From: Mucilaginibacter gracilis
Lineage (GTDB): Bacteria; Bacteroidota; Bacteroidia; Sphingobacteriales; Sphingobacteriaceae
Direction: 5' to 3'
Length of the DNA: 64,000 nt
Assembly (NCBI RefSeq): GCF_003633615.1
Contig: NZ_RBKU01000001.1
Coordinates: 4,650,001 to 4,714,000 of the forward strand
The position numbers and the translations under genes are program-made. The notes under the pieces were generated by a model that worked only from the letters and a program-made list of their open reading frames with translations, did not search any database and was not told where the DNA came from. This document shows positions 9,235 to 18,995 of this stretch, piece by piece; position 1 is the first letter of the stretch; each line of letters starts with the position of its first letter.

Positions 9235-12054
9235 ATGAAAAATTTATATAAAAAGAGCTTGTCTCTTCTGAGCCTGGTACTTATGGTGATGACCGGGTGC
9301 AGTAAAAAAGAATCAGAAGTTAAACCCATTGCAGATAGGTTTCAAATTGTGGATACCAAGTCGGCGGTCAATGGTAATCTGGTTGATGGTACTGCGTTAA
9401 CCGCGAGTAATACTTTTACGCTGGCTTACCTGAATGCGGCACCCGGTACATCCGCTACCATAAGTGCTGAGGCGATTAACGGCTTATCCATCGATCCAAC
9501 CCCGGTAACCCTATCGGGAAATGCGACGGTAGATGTTCCTCTAAAGGGTATCCCTGCCAGCGATGGCACATTTACCATGACTGTTAAGATTGATCTTGGA
9601 GGTACAACATATATCTGTACCAAGATCTTCAATGTCGATCTGCCGAATATCACGGCCATTACCTCAAGCCTGCCTCTGGCGAAGCTGTTTAACGTTAATG
9701 TGGTCACAAGCGTTAATTTTGAAATTTATCCCCGTTCGACGGTGCTAACCATCACCGCACCGGCCAATACTACTGTTGAGGTGATCAGTACATCTCCTAA
9801 AGGAAGGACGCTGAAGATCACACCGACGAGCCAGTTTACCGCAGGCGATTTAGTAGTTACCTCTACCTTTATGGCGTTACCACCACTGGTTCAAACCATT
9901 AAACTGACCGCATTTTCCAAAGGCGACGGTACAGCAACAACACCTTTTGAATTGACCGATGCCGACCGCCTGAACAGGGTGGCTTACGGTTTAAACTACT
10001 CGTATATACTGGCCAACGATATCACTCAGGCTACCAGCACAGCAACCGGAGTTGTATTTGCCGGAACATTAGATGGTAATGGTAAAAAGATATCGGGCTG
10101 TACCATTAATGCCGCTACAACCGACAAATTAGGTTACTTTGGCGAATTATCGACTTCGGCTGTTGTTAAAAATTTAACACTTGATAACCTCAATATTACG
10201 GGCCAAAGTAATATAGGCGGCCTTGCGGGGATCAACAGGGGAACTGTAACCAATGTTATTATAAATGGTAACTTAACCGGTACTACCTTTGTTGGTGGTA
10301 TTACAGGTAATAACTTTGGCACTATTGCAAGTTGCGATATTAGCGCCTTTAATGTAACAGGTAGTAACAATATTGCCAGTTTAACACCAACGGTAAACAG
10401 TGGTTCGTTGCAAAATGCCAATGTGATATTGGTTGTACCTACTACACTCCCTACTACAATGTATGGGGTTTCGACTCCGCAAGCTGCTGATTTTTCGTTT
10501 GCACCATCCACCGGAACAGTAACTGTAGTAACTACTCCGGCTAACTTAACCACAGCACCTATTGGGGGAACTCAAAAACTAACGCTTACACCGTTAACCG
10601 GTTTTATATCGGGCGATTTGACTGTTTCTTTGCAGAGCAATAAATTATCTGTTTTGCGCACCATAAAAATATTCTCGAAAACACAAGGGTCGATATTTGA
10701 CGCCGGTGATGGGTCTGTTGGCAGCCCTTATCTGATCTCGACTGCAGCCGCTTTGGATGCGGTGAGAAACGATGTTACCAAAAATTACAAAATCGTTAAC
10801 GATATCACACTTACGGGCCAATGGGTGCCTATCCCAAGCTTTAGCGGCTCGATAGACGGGCAGGGATTTAAAGTAAACAACATGACTATTACAACTGCAA
10901 TAACGAACGATGGCTGGGTGAATACCAATACAGGTACCATTAAAAATATCAGGTTTGCCAATGTTAATTGTAATACAAGCGCTCCGTTTGGTGTGGTAGC
11001 CGGTAAAAACAATGGTGGCACCATACAAAACGTAATGGTGAGTGGCACGGTCACATCAACCAATACGGTCGACGTGCTGGGGGGCATCGTGGGTGAATTG
11101 GCGGCAGGGGGTAAAGTAACCCAATGTTATACGAATTTAACGATGGTTGCATCTTGCGGAATGGTTGGTGGCCTTGTTGGCCGCCTAACTACGTCCTCAG
11201 GCTCTACTGCCGAGATATCCTTCTCTACAGCTACAGGTTCGATAGAAGAGAATGCTTCTAAAAACCGGATAGGCGGTATATTGGCCCGCGCCGAAGGAAC
11301 CGTTGTAGGCGGCGGTATTGTAAAAAACTGTCTGGCTACACTATCAATCACGGCTACAGGTACTGCCACCGCGGTCAACGTTAACGGCGTAGGCGGTATT
11401 TTCGGTGCCGATCAAAACGCGGGGATCGTACCAATCGATCAATGTATGTTTACGGGCACTATTTCGGCCGGCTTTTCTATCGGCGGTATTGCGGGCGTTG
11501 GCTCAAGTATCACCAACTGTTTGGTTGTGGGTATGGGGCCTGGCAATGCGTTCCCTACTTTGCGCAGTACTGGCGTACCGCAAACCGGAAATATTGGTGG
11601 TATAGCCGGAACAAACAAGGTAAAGCTGGTTAACTGTGTGGTTAAGAATGCAACGTTTAAAGCTGCCGCCACAACAAACCTGATGCCGGTTGCCGGTATG
11701 GTAAGTACCTATCAAAACGGGGGTTACACAGCCAATAGCTTTGTTGGTTCAACATCGCTGGAAGGTTCGCCAACGCCGCCAAACGGGGACTACATTTTCA
11801 GGATAGCCGGTACAGCAGGCAACAGCCCGGGCGCCAACGCCGGTAACTACGCTGCTGCCAGTGTAACCACCGCATTACGCACAACAGCTGTTGGTAATGA
11901 TGCTGCCGGGTTAGATGGCGCCACGGCAAATACAACCACGCAAACGTTTTTCCAGAGTACAATGGGTTTTGATTATTCGATTTGGAAAACGGATACGGAT
12001 GGTTACCCTACTTTGCAACATGCTGGTTATAACGGCGGTTTGGCAACACTTTAA
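9235..12054 (+). CDS. Large GLUG-repeat surface lipoprotein
   Basis: A 939-residue lipoprotein (lipobox VMMTGCSKK). The N-terminal part consists of beta-sandwich-like segments rich in Thr and Ser. From about residue 250 come repeated GLUG-type motifs such as GGLAGINRGTVTN, GGITGNNFGTIASC, GGIVGELAAGGKVTQC and GGIAGTNKVKLVNC. These form right-handed beta-helix or solenoid surfaces in other proteins. It sits in the operon between the PKD lipoprotein and the GH128-like enzyme. A cell-surface glycan-binding or adhesive role is likely. GLUG repeats are seen in adhesins and peptidase-associated proteins as well, so substrate binding is an inference. Confidence 0.7.
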   Translation: MKNLYKKSLSLLSLVLMVMTGCSKKESEVKPIADRFQIVDTKSAVNGNLVDGTALTASNTFTLAYLNAAPGTSATISAEAINGLSIDPTPVTLSGNATVDVPLKGIPASDGTFTMTVKIDLGGTTYICTKIFNVDLPNITAITSSLPLAKLFNVNVVTSVNFEIYPRSTVLTITAPANTTVEVISTSPKGRTLKITPTSQFTAGDLVVTSTFMALPPLVQTIKLTAFSKGDGTATTPFELTDADRLNRVAYGLNYSYILANDITQATSTATGVVFAGTLDGNGKKISGCTINAATTDKLGYFGELSTSAVVKNLTLDNLNITGQSNIGGLAGINRGTVTNVIINGNLTGTTFVGGITGNNFGTIASCDISAFNVTGSNNIASLTPTVNSGSLQNANVILVVPTTLPTTMYGVSTPQAADFSFAPSTGTVTVVTTPANLTTAPIGGTQKLTLTPLTGFISGDLTVSLQSNKLSVLRTIKIFSKTQGSIFDAGDGSVGSPYLISTAAALDAVRNDVTKNYKIVNDITLTGQWVPIPSFSGSIDGQGFKVNNMTITTAITNDGWVNTNTGTIKNIRFANVNCNTSAPFGVVAGKNNGGTIQNVMVSGTVTSTNTVDVLGGIVGELAAGGKVTQCYTNLTMVASCGMVGGLVGRLTTSSGSTAEISFSTATGSIEENASKNRIGGILARAEGTVVGGGIVKNCLATLSITATGTATAVNVNGVGGIFGADQNAGIVPIDQCMFTGTISAGFSIGGIAGVGSSITNCLVVGMGPGNAFPTLRSTGVPQTGNIGGIAGTNKVKLVNCVVKNATFKAAATTNLMPVAGMVSTYQNGGYTANSFVGSTSLEGSPTPPNGDYIFRIAGTAGNSPGANAGNYAAASVTTALRTTAVGNDAAGLDGATANTTTQTFFQSTMGFDYSIWKTDTDGYPTLQHAGYNGGLATL

Positions 12055-12082
12055 TTATTTATTAAACACTTAAAAAGATAAA

Positions 12083-12955
12083 ATGAAAAGATATATTATT
12101 CTATCGATGCTTTGCGGAACATTTTTGAGCTGCTCAAAGAGCAATCAATATATCCCGGCAAAATCCTCCGTGATTACTTTTGTGCCGACAGGTAAAAAGG
12201 GTGCCGACTTTAATACCAATACCCAGATTGGCACATGGTGGGGAAACACCATTAACCTGCAAAGCAACTGGTACTATACCTGGGGTAATTCCATTCCGTT
12301 GGAACTTGCGCCACAAAACGCGGAGTTTGTGCCCATGTTCTGGAGTAAGGCCTCGGTTACCGATGCCAATGTTGCTTATACCAAGCAACTGGCAACACAG
12401 GGCCGCGCGCGTTACGTACTGGGCTTCAATGAGCCCGACCTGGCCGATCAGTCCAACATGACCGTGGCCGACGCACTGGCGGCATGGCCACAACTGGAAG
12501 CTATAGGTTTACCGCTTGGCAGTCCGGCGGCATCTTACCCCACCAGGCAGTGGATATACGACTTTATGGACCAGGCCATCTCACAGGGCCGCAGGGTGGA
12601 TTTTATTTGCGTACACATGTATGTGGGTACCGATGAAAATGCCTTTGTGCAAGTGTTGCAGGACCTGTATAACAAGTATCACAAGCCTATCTGGATCACC
12701 GAATTTGCTACTGTTGCCAATGGTGCGGTTAATGTTTCTGATAATCCTTATACACCGGATATGGTGCTGGCCTTTATGCAAAGGCTGCTGCCCAAACTGG
12801 AAGATCTCACTTTTGTGCAGCGCTACTCCTGGTTTTCTGGCTCGCCCACCAGCGCCCGTTTGTGGTCATCGGCTTTGATAGACGCCAATGGCAATTTAAC
12901 CAAACTCGGTCTCTGGTATTCTCAATATAAACCTAACACAGCTATTAAACGTTAA
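12083..12955 (+). CDS. GH128-like (Asl1-type) endo-beta-1,3-glucanase lipoprotein
   Basis: A 290-residue lipoprotein (lipobox FLSCSKS) with the compact TIM-barrel layout of the Asl1/GH128 glycosidases. Diagnostic features are the NTQIGTWWGN start, EFVPMFW, LGFNEPDLADQ with acid/base Glu at about residue 117, DFICVHMY, and PIWITEFA with nucleophile Glu at about residue 207. Known GH128 enzymes are endo-beta-1,3-glucanases. It is the last gene of the operon, followed within 20 bases by a strong terminator. This is the best clue that the locus targets a laminarin- or curdlan-like beta-1,3-glucan. Confidence 0.8.
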   Translation: MKRYIILSMLCGTFLSCSKSNQYIPAKSSVITFVPTGKKGADFNTNTQIGTWWGNTINLQSNWYYTWGNSIPLELAPQNAEFVPMFWSKASVTDANVAYTKQLATQGRARYVLGFNEPDLADQSNMTVADALAAWPQLEAIGLPLGSPAASYPTRQWIYDFMDQAISQGRRVDFICVHMYVGTDENAFVQVLQDLYNKYHKPIWITEFATVANGAVNVSDNPYTPDMVLAFMQRLLPKLEDLTFVQRYSWFSGSPTSARLWSSALIDANGNLTKLGLWYSQYKPNTAIKR

Positions 12956-12974
12956 TCTGTATATCTACTTCATG

Positions 12975-13016
12975 AGGCCCGACCGGGCGTTTGACACCCG
13001 GTCGGGCCTTCTTTTT
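12975..13016 (+). terminator. Rho-independent terminator of the glycan locus
   Basis: A perfect 13-base stem (AGGCCCGACCGGG at 12975-12987 with its complement at 12997-13009) is followed by CTTTTT. It lies 20 bases after the GH128-like stop codon and closes the 427-12955 operon. Confidence 0.9.
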
Positions 13017-13172
13017 CAGTATGGTCGGTCAGTAAGTTACCAAGCCACTTCGCTCCCGTCATCCAGTTTTTGATCAAAGGGGACGATGCGTTGATTATTC
13101 AGCCCAATTTCAACACCTCCGTTCATCGCTCTTTCCGCATAGTCTGTTTTTGACATATCCATTCAAATTAAG

Positions 13173-14134
13173 CTTATTGAAATAGGCGTTTAATTGATAA
13201 TCATTTTATAGGTATACGGTGGCTTTTCGACCATTCTGGTCATTAGGTTTTCAAAAATGCCCTCTTTCATTTTATGCCTGTTAAAACGGTAGGTGTATTC
13301 ATCAAGGTAGGATTGAAGGTGCCTGACAGCATGGTGGACACCCCTTAACCATGCTTTAAACATCATAATGCACCGGTGCAGGTCAGCAAAGTTCTTTCCT
13401 TTCTTTTCTGATTTCTCACGGATAATATGCGGAAACTCGTTTTCTAAGCCTTTATAGCCAGCCCATCTATCTGTACGAATGTTGGCTTCCTTTCTGATAT
13501 GGTCTTGCATGAAATTTAGTAAGTTCTCCTTGCTTGCGGTTTTGATAACCCGTGCATACATTCTGGACACACCTTTACCCCCTGTTTTTCTATCGATACT
13601 ACTACGATTTTCTTCCGGCCTTCGTTCCGGCCTATGGATTGGTCGTCCTGGCCGCCAACATAGGTTTCGTCTACATCTACCTTACCATCCATAGGAAAGT
13701 TGCCGCTGCTTTTCATAGCCCTCATTACCTTTTGTTTAAACAACCAGCAGGTTTTCTGCCTCAAGCCTAACTTCCTGCTCAGTTCAGTGCTGCTGATACC
13801 ATTTTTACTTGTCGAAACATAATATACAATGTAGAATGCTTTTAAAATTGGAAACTTACAGCCCTGAAACATTGTCCGCGATTTTGCCGACTCAATATAC
13901 CGGCATCTCGTACATTGACGATCTTCGGCACTGTTCCCTTTACAGTAATGACCATTGCCACACTTCTTGCAATGATAACCACCAGACCACTTGAGTTGTG
14001 CTAAATACTTTACACAGCTTTCATCGTTCGGATATCTTGACTGAAATTCAAATAATGACAGGCTCTTGAATCGTTGTTCCATAAAGCCAATTTACTAATT
14101 TTATTAGTATTTAACAAGTGTCTATTTCAATAAG
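13173..14134 (-). mobile_element. IS1595-type insertion sequence with imperfect terminal repeats
   Basis: The element is bounded by inverted ends. CTTATTGAAATAGGCGTTT at 13173-13191 matches the complement of 14116-14134, which reads CTTATTGAAATAGACACTT on the minus strand. Inside is one frameshifted transposase. Flanks share a short ATTAA but at different offsets, so I could not define a clean target duplication. It sits between the glycan-locus terminator and an empty region, a neutral insertion place. Confidence 0.7.
13190..14082 (-). pseudogene. IS1595-family (ISXO2-like) transposase, frameshifted
   Basis: Two overlapping reading frames make one transposase of about 300 residues. The upstream frame (13516-14082) has a zinc ribbon (CKKCGNGHYC...CTRC) and the first part of the DDE domain (VDVDETYVGG). 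The downstream frame (13190-13570) continues with RMYARVIKTASKENLL, TDRWAGYKGLE, FADLHRCIMMFKAWLRGVHHAV and the YRFNRH end. The break lies in a run of five G (minus strand) near 13580. Six G would restore one frame. Either the copy is dead or it needs -1 slippage. I favour a simple inactivating indel, as this family is not known to need frameshifting. Confidence 0.85.
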
Positions 14135-15154
14135 ATTAAATATAAGGTTAATTTTCGGAGTAATCTGCGAGCTGTGCGCTGGCGGCGACTTAAAATATCA
14201 GGGGTAAAATAAAGGAGGTTTGGACAACCCGCTCCATCAAATTGAGGGTGCTGTATTTCAATGGGGTTTCTCTTATGGTTCAATAACTGTAGCCCGAACG
14301 GCACATTTCCTCACGACGATTCTTCAGTTTGTCGTGGGTCATCCCTTTGGTATTGGCGAGATCGACAAATCTTTTTACCACACTTTCCCTAATGCTTCAC
14401 GGGAAAGGATAGACTAATACTTCCTTGCCGAGGTTTACGCTTAAAGGCACGGGCAAACGCAGATCATGGGCATGCTAGAGCATGGCAATCCGGTTACATA
14501 CCTGTCCGTAATCTTTTTCAGATAATTCCTCATGGTCAGTTTGCTGACAAGCTTCGAGAGCTGACTGTGCCTGGTCGTCCTATTCTCCATTATTTCACCG
14601 AAATATTGATATTATAATTACCGATCTGAGTTTGATAAGGCCCTTTACTTTGTAAGTATGGCAGTGGTTTGCCTGATTTTTGGATGTGCATCTTAATTGA
14701 TGTACTTCATTCTTTGACTAGCAGCTTCAAATACGTAAAAATCTTCCCACTATGCTCCGCTTCGTGATAGTTAGCGGCTTGTAGTGCTTGGACATAATTT
14801 TTCACTTGAAATCCGATGGGTAACTTAAAGGATCATAGTTGACAAATATTACGGATTCCAGATCTGATTTAAGGTGGTTTACTGTATCAATAAATGTTTC
14901 ACCTCATTAACACCTGGAGTAACTTTCCAAGAACCCGGAGAGGATCCAATTTTGAAGGACTCCTCGAACTCTTTAGATATATACATTGGTAATCCGCTAC
15001 GCATATACATATGCCTCTGTTTAGAAGTGATTGGTTATTGTTATTGGTTTATCCACATAGACCACTTCAAAATCAGAAAATAGCTTGAAGGATCAAGAGG
15101 TCAAAAAACCCGCAGGCTTGCTGGGCAAGGCACTGCGGGGCGGCAACCGCTACG
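14135..15154. other. 1-kb stretch with no supported gene
   Basis: All reading frames here are short and interrupted. On the minus strand some fragments look like decayed coding sequence, for example a frame opening near 14590 with MENRTTRHSQLSKL and a later piece RFVDLANTKGMTHDKL near 14340-14390. I cannot assign either to a family. I see no RNA gene, repeat or clear promoter. It is probably a gene relic beside the insertion sequence. Confidence 0.4.
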
Positions 15155-15601
15155 TTACAGCTCTTTATCCCCGATCAGTTTCGCGTCACGGGTGTTCTTT
15201 TGTACGGCAATGGCTGAAAACATGCTCAGGCAGAAGGCCATGGCATAAAAGCCTTTCTCGCTCAGCGCCATATTCGCGTTCCAGAGTCCGATCGTCAACA
15301 GGAGCATGGATGCAATAGTGGCAAACCAGCTGATACCGTAATAAAGATCGGTCACCGCAAGTCCTTCTGCCCTGTCCCGGACGCTTTTCTGTACGGAAAT
15401 AACGGCGAATAATCCGAATAATAAAATGGTGAAATAATAACCTTTTTCGTTGAGCGCCATGCCGGCGTTCCATAAGCCAATGCAATAGCTCATCGCGCCG
15501 GTTAATAAGGCAAACCAGGATGCGCCGATAAATGCGGCGGTTGGTTTGAACGGGTTTCTAATTTTTGAATTTTCTTCTGTTCTGTTGGTTAGCGGTTCCA
15601 T
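15155..15601 (-). CDS. YiaA/YiaB-family inner-membrane protein
   Basis: A 148-residue membrane protein with four predicted helices arranged as two copies of the YiaA/B two-helix unit. Each copy has the same pattern: SWFALLTGAMSYCIGLWNAGMAL then GYYFTILLFGLFAVISVQKSVRD; and SWFATIASMLLLTIGLWNANMAL then GFYAMAFCLSMFSAIAVQKNTRD. The repeat within the protein is directly visible. The function of the family is unknown. It is transcribed divergently from the gene at 15733 across 131 bases. Confidence 0.88.
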   Translation of the reverse strand: MEPLTNRTEENSKIRNPFKPTAAFIGASWFALLTGAMSYCIGLWNAGMALNEKGYYFTILLFGLFAVISVQKSVRDRAEGLAVTDLYYGISWFATIASMLLLTIGLWNANMALSEKGFYAMAFCLSMFSAIAVQKNTRDAKLIGDKEL

Positions 15602-15690
15602 TTTTATTTTGTTTTAGTGATGAATATGAAAGTAAATGTCGGGTGTAAAACAAACCGCACAAAATCAAATAATTAAAATTACTGATGATA

Positions 15691-15698
15691 TAATTTTG
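15691..15698 (+). promoter_or_regulatory. -7 promoter box before the helical-repeat gene
   Basis: TAATTTTG matches the TAnnTTTG consensus and lies 34 bases before the ATG at 15733, a normal leader length. No clear -33 element was seen. Confidence 0.4.
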
Positions 15699-15732
15699 TA
15701 GTATTGCGTTTAAAATATCGTAATATATCTAT

Positions 15733-17235
15733 ATGGACACGCTTGCTGAACTGATCAATCTGCTTGATAATAATGATAAAATACTTTTCAGGCAGTTTTT
15801 AAGCCGAAAAAATAAAAGGCTGGATGTGAAAAACCTACAGTTGCTTGATTTGATTGGAACTGACGATATAACGATCTTAAATAAGCTCTACAATTCAAAG
15901 AAAAACCGTGACGCCTACCATGCTTTGCGCAAGCGCTTGCAGGACAATCTGCTGTTATTCTTGTCCCAGAAAACCTTTGAAAGCAATCATTCGGAAACCT
16001 ACGAGGCCTTGCGCTTGCTTGTGGTGGGGCGTTTCCTGCTGGAAAACGAAGTGGTTAAGATCGCTTTCAACTGTTTGGACAGGGCTGAGCGCCTGGCTGA
16101 ACAATCGGAGCAGTTTAATTTACTAAATGAGCTCCTGCAGCTCAAAATCCAGTACGCCCATTTGAAGGGAGCCGAAACGCTCGAAACGCTGACCGCACGC
16201 TTCCTGCAGAACCAGTCTCAGATGCAACGCGATGCCAGGCTCCATATGGCCTATGCCTACCTGAGGCAGGAACTGCAGGAAGTCCACCTGAACGGAAAAA
16301 TCGTTAACCTAACGGCTTTGATGATCGCGACGATCCGCAAATACAAAATTTCAGAGCAGGATCTGATGACCTATAAATCCATTTATCAAATTCTTTTCAT
16401 CGCCAATGAATACGCGGCCATCCAGCAGAATTATGGATTAATAGAGCGTTATATCCGGCGGACAGACCAATTCATGCAAGGCCAGCCACATCAAAATCAG
16501 ACCTATCTTTTTTACCATATATCCATCCTGTATTTTTTGGCGAACTTTCACCTGAGACGAAAGAGCTTTGAAGCGAGTTCCACCTATCTGAAGCAAATGA
16601 TGGATCTGATGGTGACCGATAGCCACTACGGGGCATTGTTTTATTTACGTTATCAGTTACTCGCTTCACTCAACCTGTTTTTTACCGGCTTTACGGGCGA
16701 TGCGATTACGCTATTACAAAAATCACTCGCCGATACCAAACACAGGTCCAAGCCGGAAGATACCGAAGATCTGCGCATATGCCTGACCATGTTTTTGGCC
16801 CTGTGCGATGACCGGGGAAGTTTGAAACAACTAAGTTTACTGACACAGTCTGATGCCTGGTACGAAAAAAGAATGGGGATGCTGTGGACCATCCGGAAAA
16901 GCCTGATGGAAATTTTAGTGCATGCACAGTTTGCTAACATTGAGCTGGCCATGTCCCGGATCAGCAGCTTCCGGCGCCGGTACAAGAAGTACCTGCTTAA
17001 AACTTCGGAGGAACGCGTGCTATCGTTCCTGAAGCTGGTTGAAAAATACCTGCTCAACCCCCGTGTGGCTGTTGAGCCAGCCTATAGAAAATCTGTTTTA
17101 AACCTGACTGATCTGGCAGAAAACGACGACATTTTCACTTTGAGCTTTATTGCATGGTTAATCGCGCGCTGGGAAAAGAAAACAGCTCACCAGGTGGTGC
17201 TGACACTACTGCAGAATCCTCACTATACGCTATAG
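15733..17235 (+). CDS. Predicted all-helical repeat protein, unknown function
   Basis: A 500-residue protein without signal peptide or membrane segment. It is rich in Leu, Gln, Arg and Lys, with repeated helix-pair patterns such as NEVVKIAFNCLDRAERLAEQ and NLLNELLQLKIQYAHLKG that look TPR-like. It starts with a short motif NDKILFRQFLSRKN that may be a separate helical cap. It stands alone, with its own -7 box at 15691. I do not recognise a specific family. A scaffold or regulator role would fit the repeats, but nothing shows it. Confidence 0.6.
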   Translation: MDTLAELINLLDNNDKILFRQFLSRKNKRLDVKNLQLLDLIGTDDITILNKLYNSKKNRDAYHALRKRLQDNLLLFLSQKTFESNHSETYEALRLLVVGRFLLENEVVKIAFNCLDRAERLAEQSEQFNLLNELLQLKIQYAHLKGAETLETLTARFLQNQSQMQRDARLHMAYAYLRQELQEVHLNGKIVNLTALMIATIRKYKISEQDLMTYKSIYQILFIANEYAAIQQNYGLIERYIRRTDQFMQGQPHQNQTYLFYHISILYFLANFHLRRKSFEASSTYLKQMMDLMVTDSHYGALFYLRYQLLASLNLFFTGFTGDAITLLQKSLADTKHRSKPEDTEDLRICLTMFLALCDDRGSLKQLSLLTQSDAWYEKRMGMLWTIRKSLMEILVHAQFANIELAMSRISSFRRRYKKYLLKTSEERVLSFLKLVEKYLLNPRVAVEPAYRKSVLNLTDLAENDDIFTLSFIAWLIARWEKKTAHQVVLTLLQNPHYTL

Positions 17236-17409
17236 CGATTTAATGCTTACTTAGGTCCCTGTTGAATCTGCATGTGTGGGGTCCCCATTTCATCGATACT
17301 GTGACCTTGACGCGAGATGCAGTGGATCATGGTCGGGTTTTCCAGAATAATTTCATCTTTGGGTCAATCCGATGTGATTGCCAGCTGGCGAGTTAAAATA
17401 AAACTGTTA

Positions 17410-18993
17410 TCACCCTGTGAAATGCCTTTCCAGGAAAGTTACCGCATTTCCATAACAAAAAGCTGACACAATATCAGCCGATGCCATGCCCAGATCGATC
17501 TCCCTTTCAGCGGCTCCGGATTTCAGCGCATCCACCAGGGCGGTAGCCATCCGGTCCAACGCGGTGATATTTTTACAGCAATCCACCGCTTCGATCAACC
17601 CGTCAAAATCCGAACCGATGCAGACCTGCTGCCAGGGTAAAGGAAGCCCGGATATGTCCGCCACAAAATGGATCTGCAGCAAATGGTTGGCGATCAGCCG
17701 CGCATGTTCCGTCAGCAGGGGACCGACCGCGGTAGGTACACTGGCCGTAAAGAGCTCAGCTGATTCGGTTTCGACCACGGGCTGCCAAACGGCCTGATCA
17801 GCCGGGACGGTTTCCGCCGCCGGGGCCGCTCCCGCCCATAAATTGTCTGCCAGCTCCGCAATCTTCTTCTCCCGTTCCGCATCGGGCAGCTTCAATACGG
17901 CATATTCAGCCGGGCTCAGGTAATCATGCTGCAAGGCTTGGTCATTATCCTTGCCACCCAGGATACGGACATCCATGGAGATACCGATCATTCCGCCGCT
18001 TTTCAGGATCGCGACGATGTCCTCATTAAAAAGATTGATTGATAAAGGATAGAAAGAAGTACCAACCATCAGGCCCCGGTTGTTCACCCCTTTCAGCTCC
18101 ACGTAATCGGCCGTCACCACCTCGTTCACCGCCCAGCCCAGGAAAGCGTCCCCCGGTTCATTGAAGGCGTAATAGCCCACCAGGCCCGCATGGCTGGCGA
18201 TGATCGGGCGGTCCGGAAAATGCAGGGCGTGTAACCGGTAGAACTGTAATCGGGACAACAAGCTCATATGTTTGACATCGATCAGCAGTCCCCTGGCATA
18301 GACATGCCGGATCAGGGCCATCCCGTCCGGTGTGATCCCCATGCCCCTGGGGAGCAAGGGCCCTTTGGTCAGGATCTTGTTCCCGTAGGCATGGTTGATA
18401 AACTGATTGGGCGTGAGGTGGGTCGGTGTGAGGTATAGGATGAGGTAGCCCAGTGCCAGGAAGGCATCCAGGTTGTCCGTCGCCTCTTTCACGGTTCCCG
18501 GCTGATCGGCATGGCTGTACAGGGCATGACCGCCCTCGATATTGAATACCGCGTGGACCGTACCCGTATCCTGCGGCCGGAAATCACCCCAGTGCTTCAG
18601 AAATTTGACCGCCACCTGCGCCGAAATGTTATCGGCCGGACGCGGTAAGGCGGTGAGGTTGGCCAGTTCTTCCGCGAATACAGACTGGTATCCATCCGCT
18701 CCGCTGTACATCTCCTGTAAGCGATGGACGTCCATCAACTGGCGAAACAACACGCTCGCACCGGCTCTGATGATGAACTGGTCCAGCATCCCGGACTCCG
18801 GCGGATGTAGCGTCATGCAGATCAGCGGCACCTGCCGCCTGAGCGTGATCTGCTGCAGCGAACACTGGCTGGACAGGATATCACCGAATACCCGGGCTGC
18901 GCCCAGGGTTTCCCAGGCCGAGAACTGTGTCCCGTCTTGCGGACGAAACAGGGTCTTCAGACCCGGATGACAATGGAGATCGAAAAATTGCAT
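17410..18993 (-). CDS. M19-like membrane-dipeptidase / amidohydrolase, no signal peptide
   Basis: A 527-residue metallo-hydrolase related to renal dipeptidase (peptidase M19). Likely metal ligands stand in order: FDLHCHPG at the N-terminus, Glu in FNIEGGHAL, His in IDVKHMS, His in IIASHAG and Asp in IGSDFDGLIEAVD near the C-terminus. It is longer than typical M19 enzymes (about 350-400 residues), with an Ala/Pro-rich insert (WAGAAPAAETVPADQ) before the final domain. It lies 2 bases after the phospholipase C-like gene, so the two are co-transcribed. The codons are GC-rich compared with the flanking loci. There is no export signal, so it is cytoplasmic unless exported by a dedicated secretion system. 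Confidence 0.8.
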   Translation of the reverse strand: MQFFDLHCHPGLKTLFRPQDGTQFSAWETLGAARVFGDILSSQCSLQQITLRRQVPLICMTLHPPESGMLDQFIIRAGASVLFRQLMDVHRLQEMYSGADGYQSVFAEELANLTALPRPADNISAQVAVKFLKHWGDFRPQDTGTVHAVFNIEGGHALYSHADQPGTVKEATDNLDAFLALGYLILYLTPTHLTPNQFINHAYGNKILTKGPLLPRGMGITPDGMALIRHVYARGLLIDVKHMSLLSRLQFYRLHALHFPDRPIIASHAGLVGYYAFNEPGDAFLGWAVNEVVTADYVELKGVNNRGLMVGTSFYPLSINLFNEDIVAILKSGGMIGISMDVRILGGKDNDQALQHDYLSPAEYAVLKLPDAEREKKIAELADNLWAGAAPAAETVPADQAVWQPVVETESAELFTASVPTAVGPLLTEHARLIANHLLQIHFVADISGLPLPWQQVCIGSDFDGLIEAVDCCKNITALDRMATALVDALKSGAAEREIDLGMASADIVSAFCYGNAVTFLERHFTG

Positions 18994-18995
18994 AG

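Noticed and set aside
13165..14142. A target-site duplication around the IS1595 element
   Set aside because: Only ATTAA is shared and its offset differs on the two sides, so no clean 8-base duplication could be shown.
14220..15083. Short frames of 60-70 codons between the IS and the YiaA/B gene
   Set aside because: They have no family pattern, no promoter and are of chance length. They are described only as an empty region.
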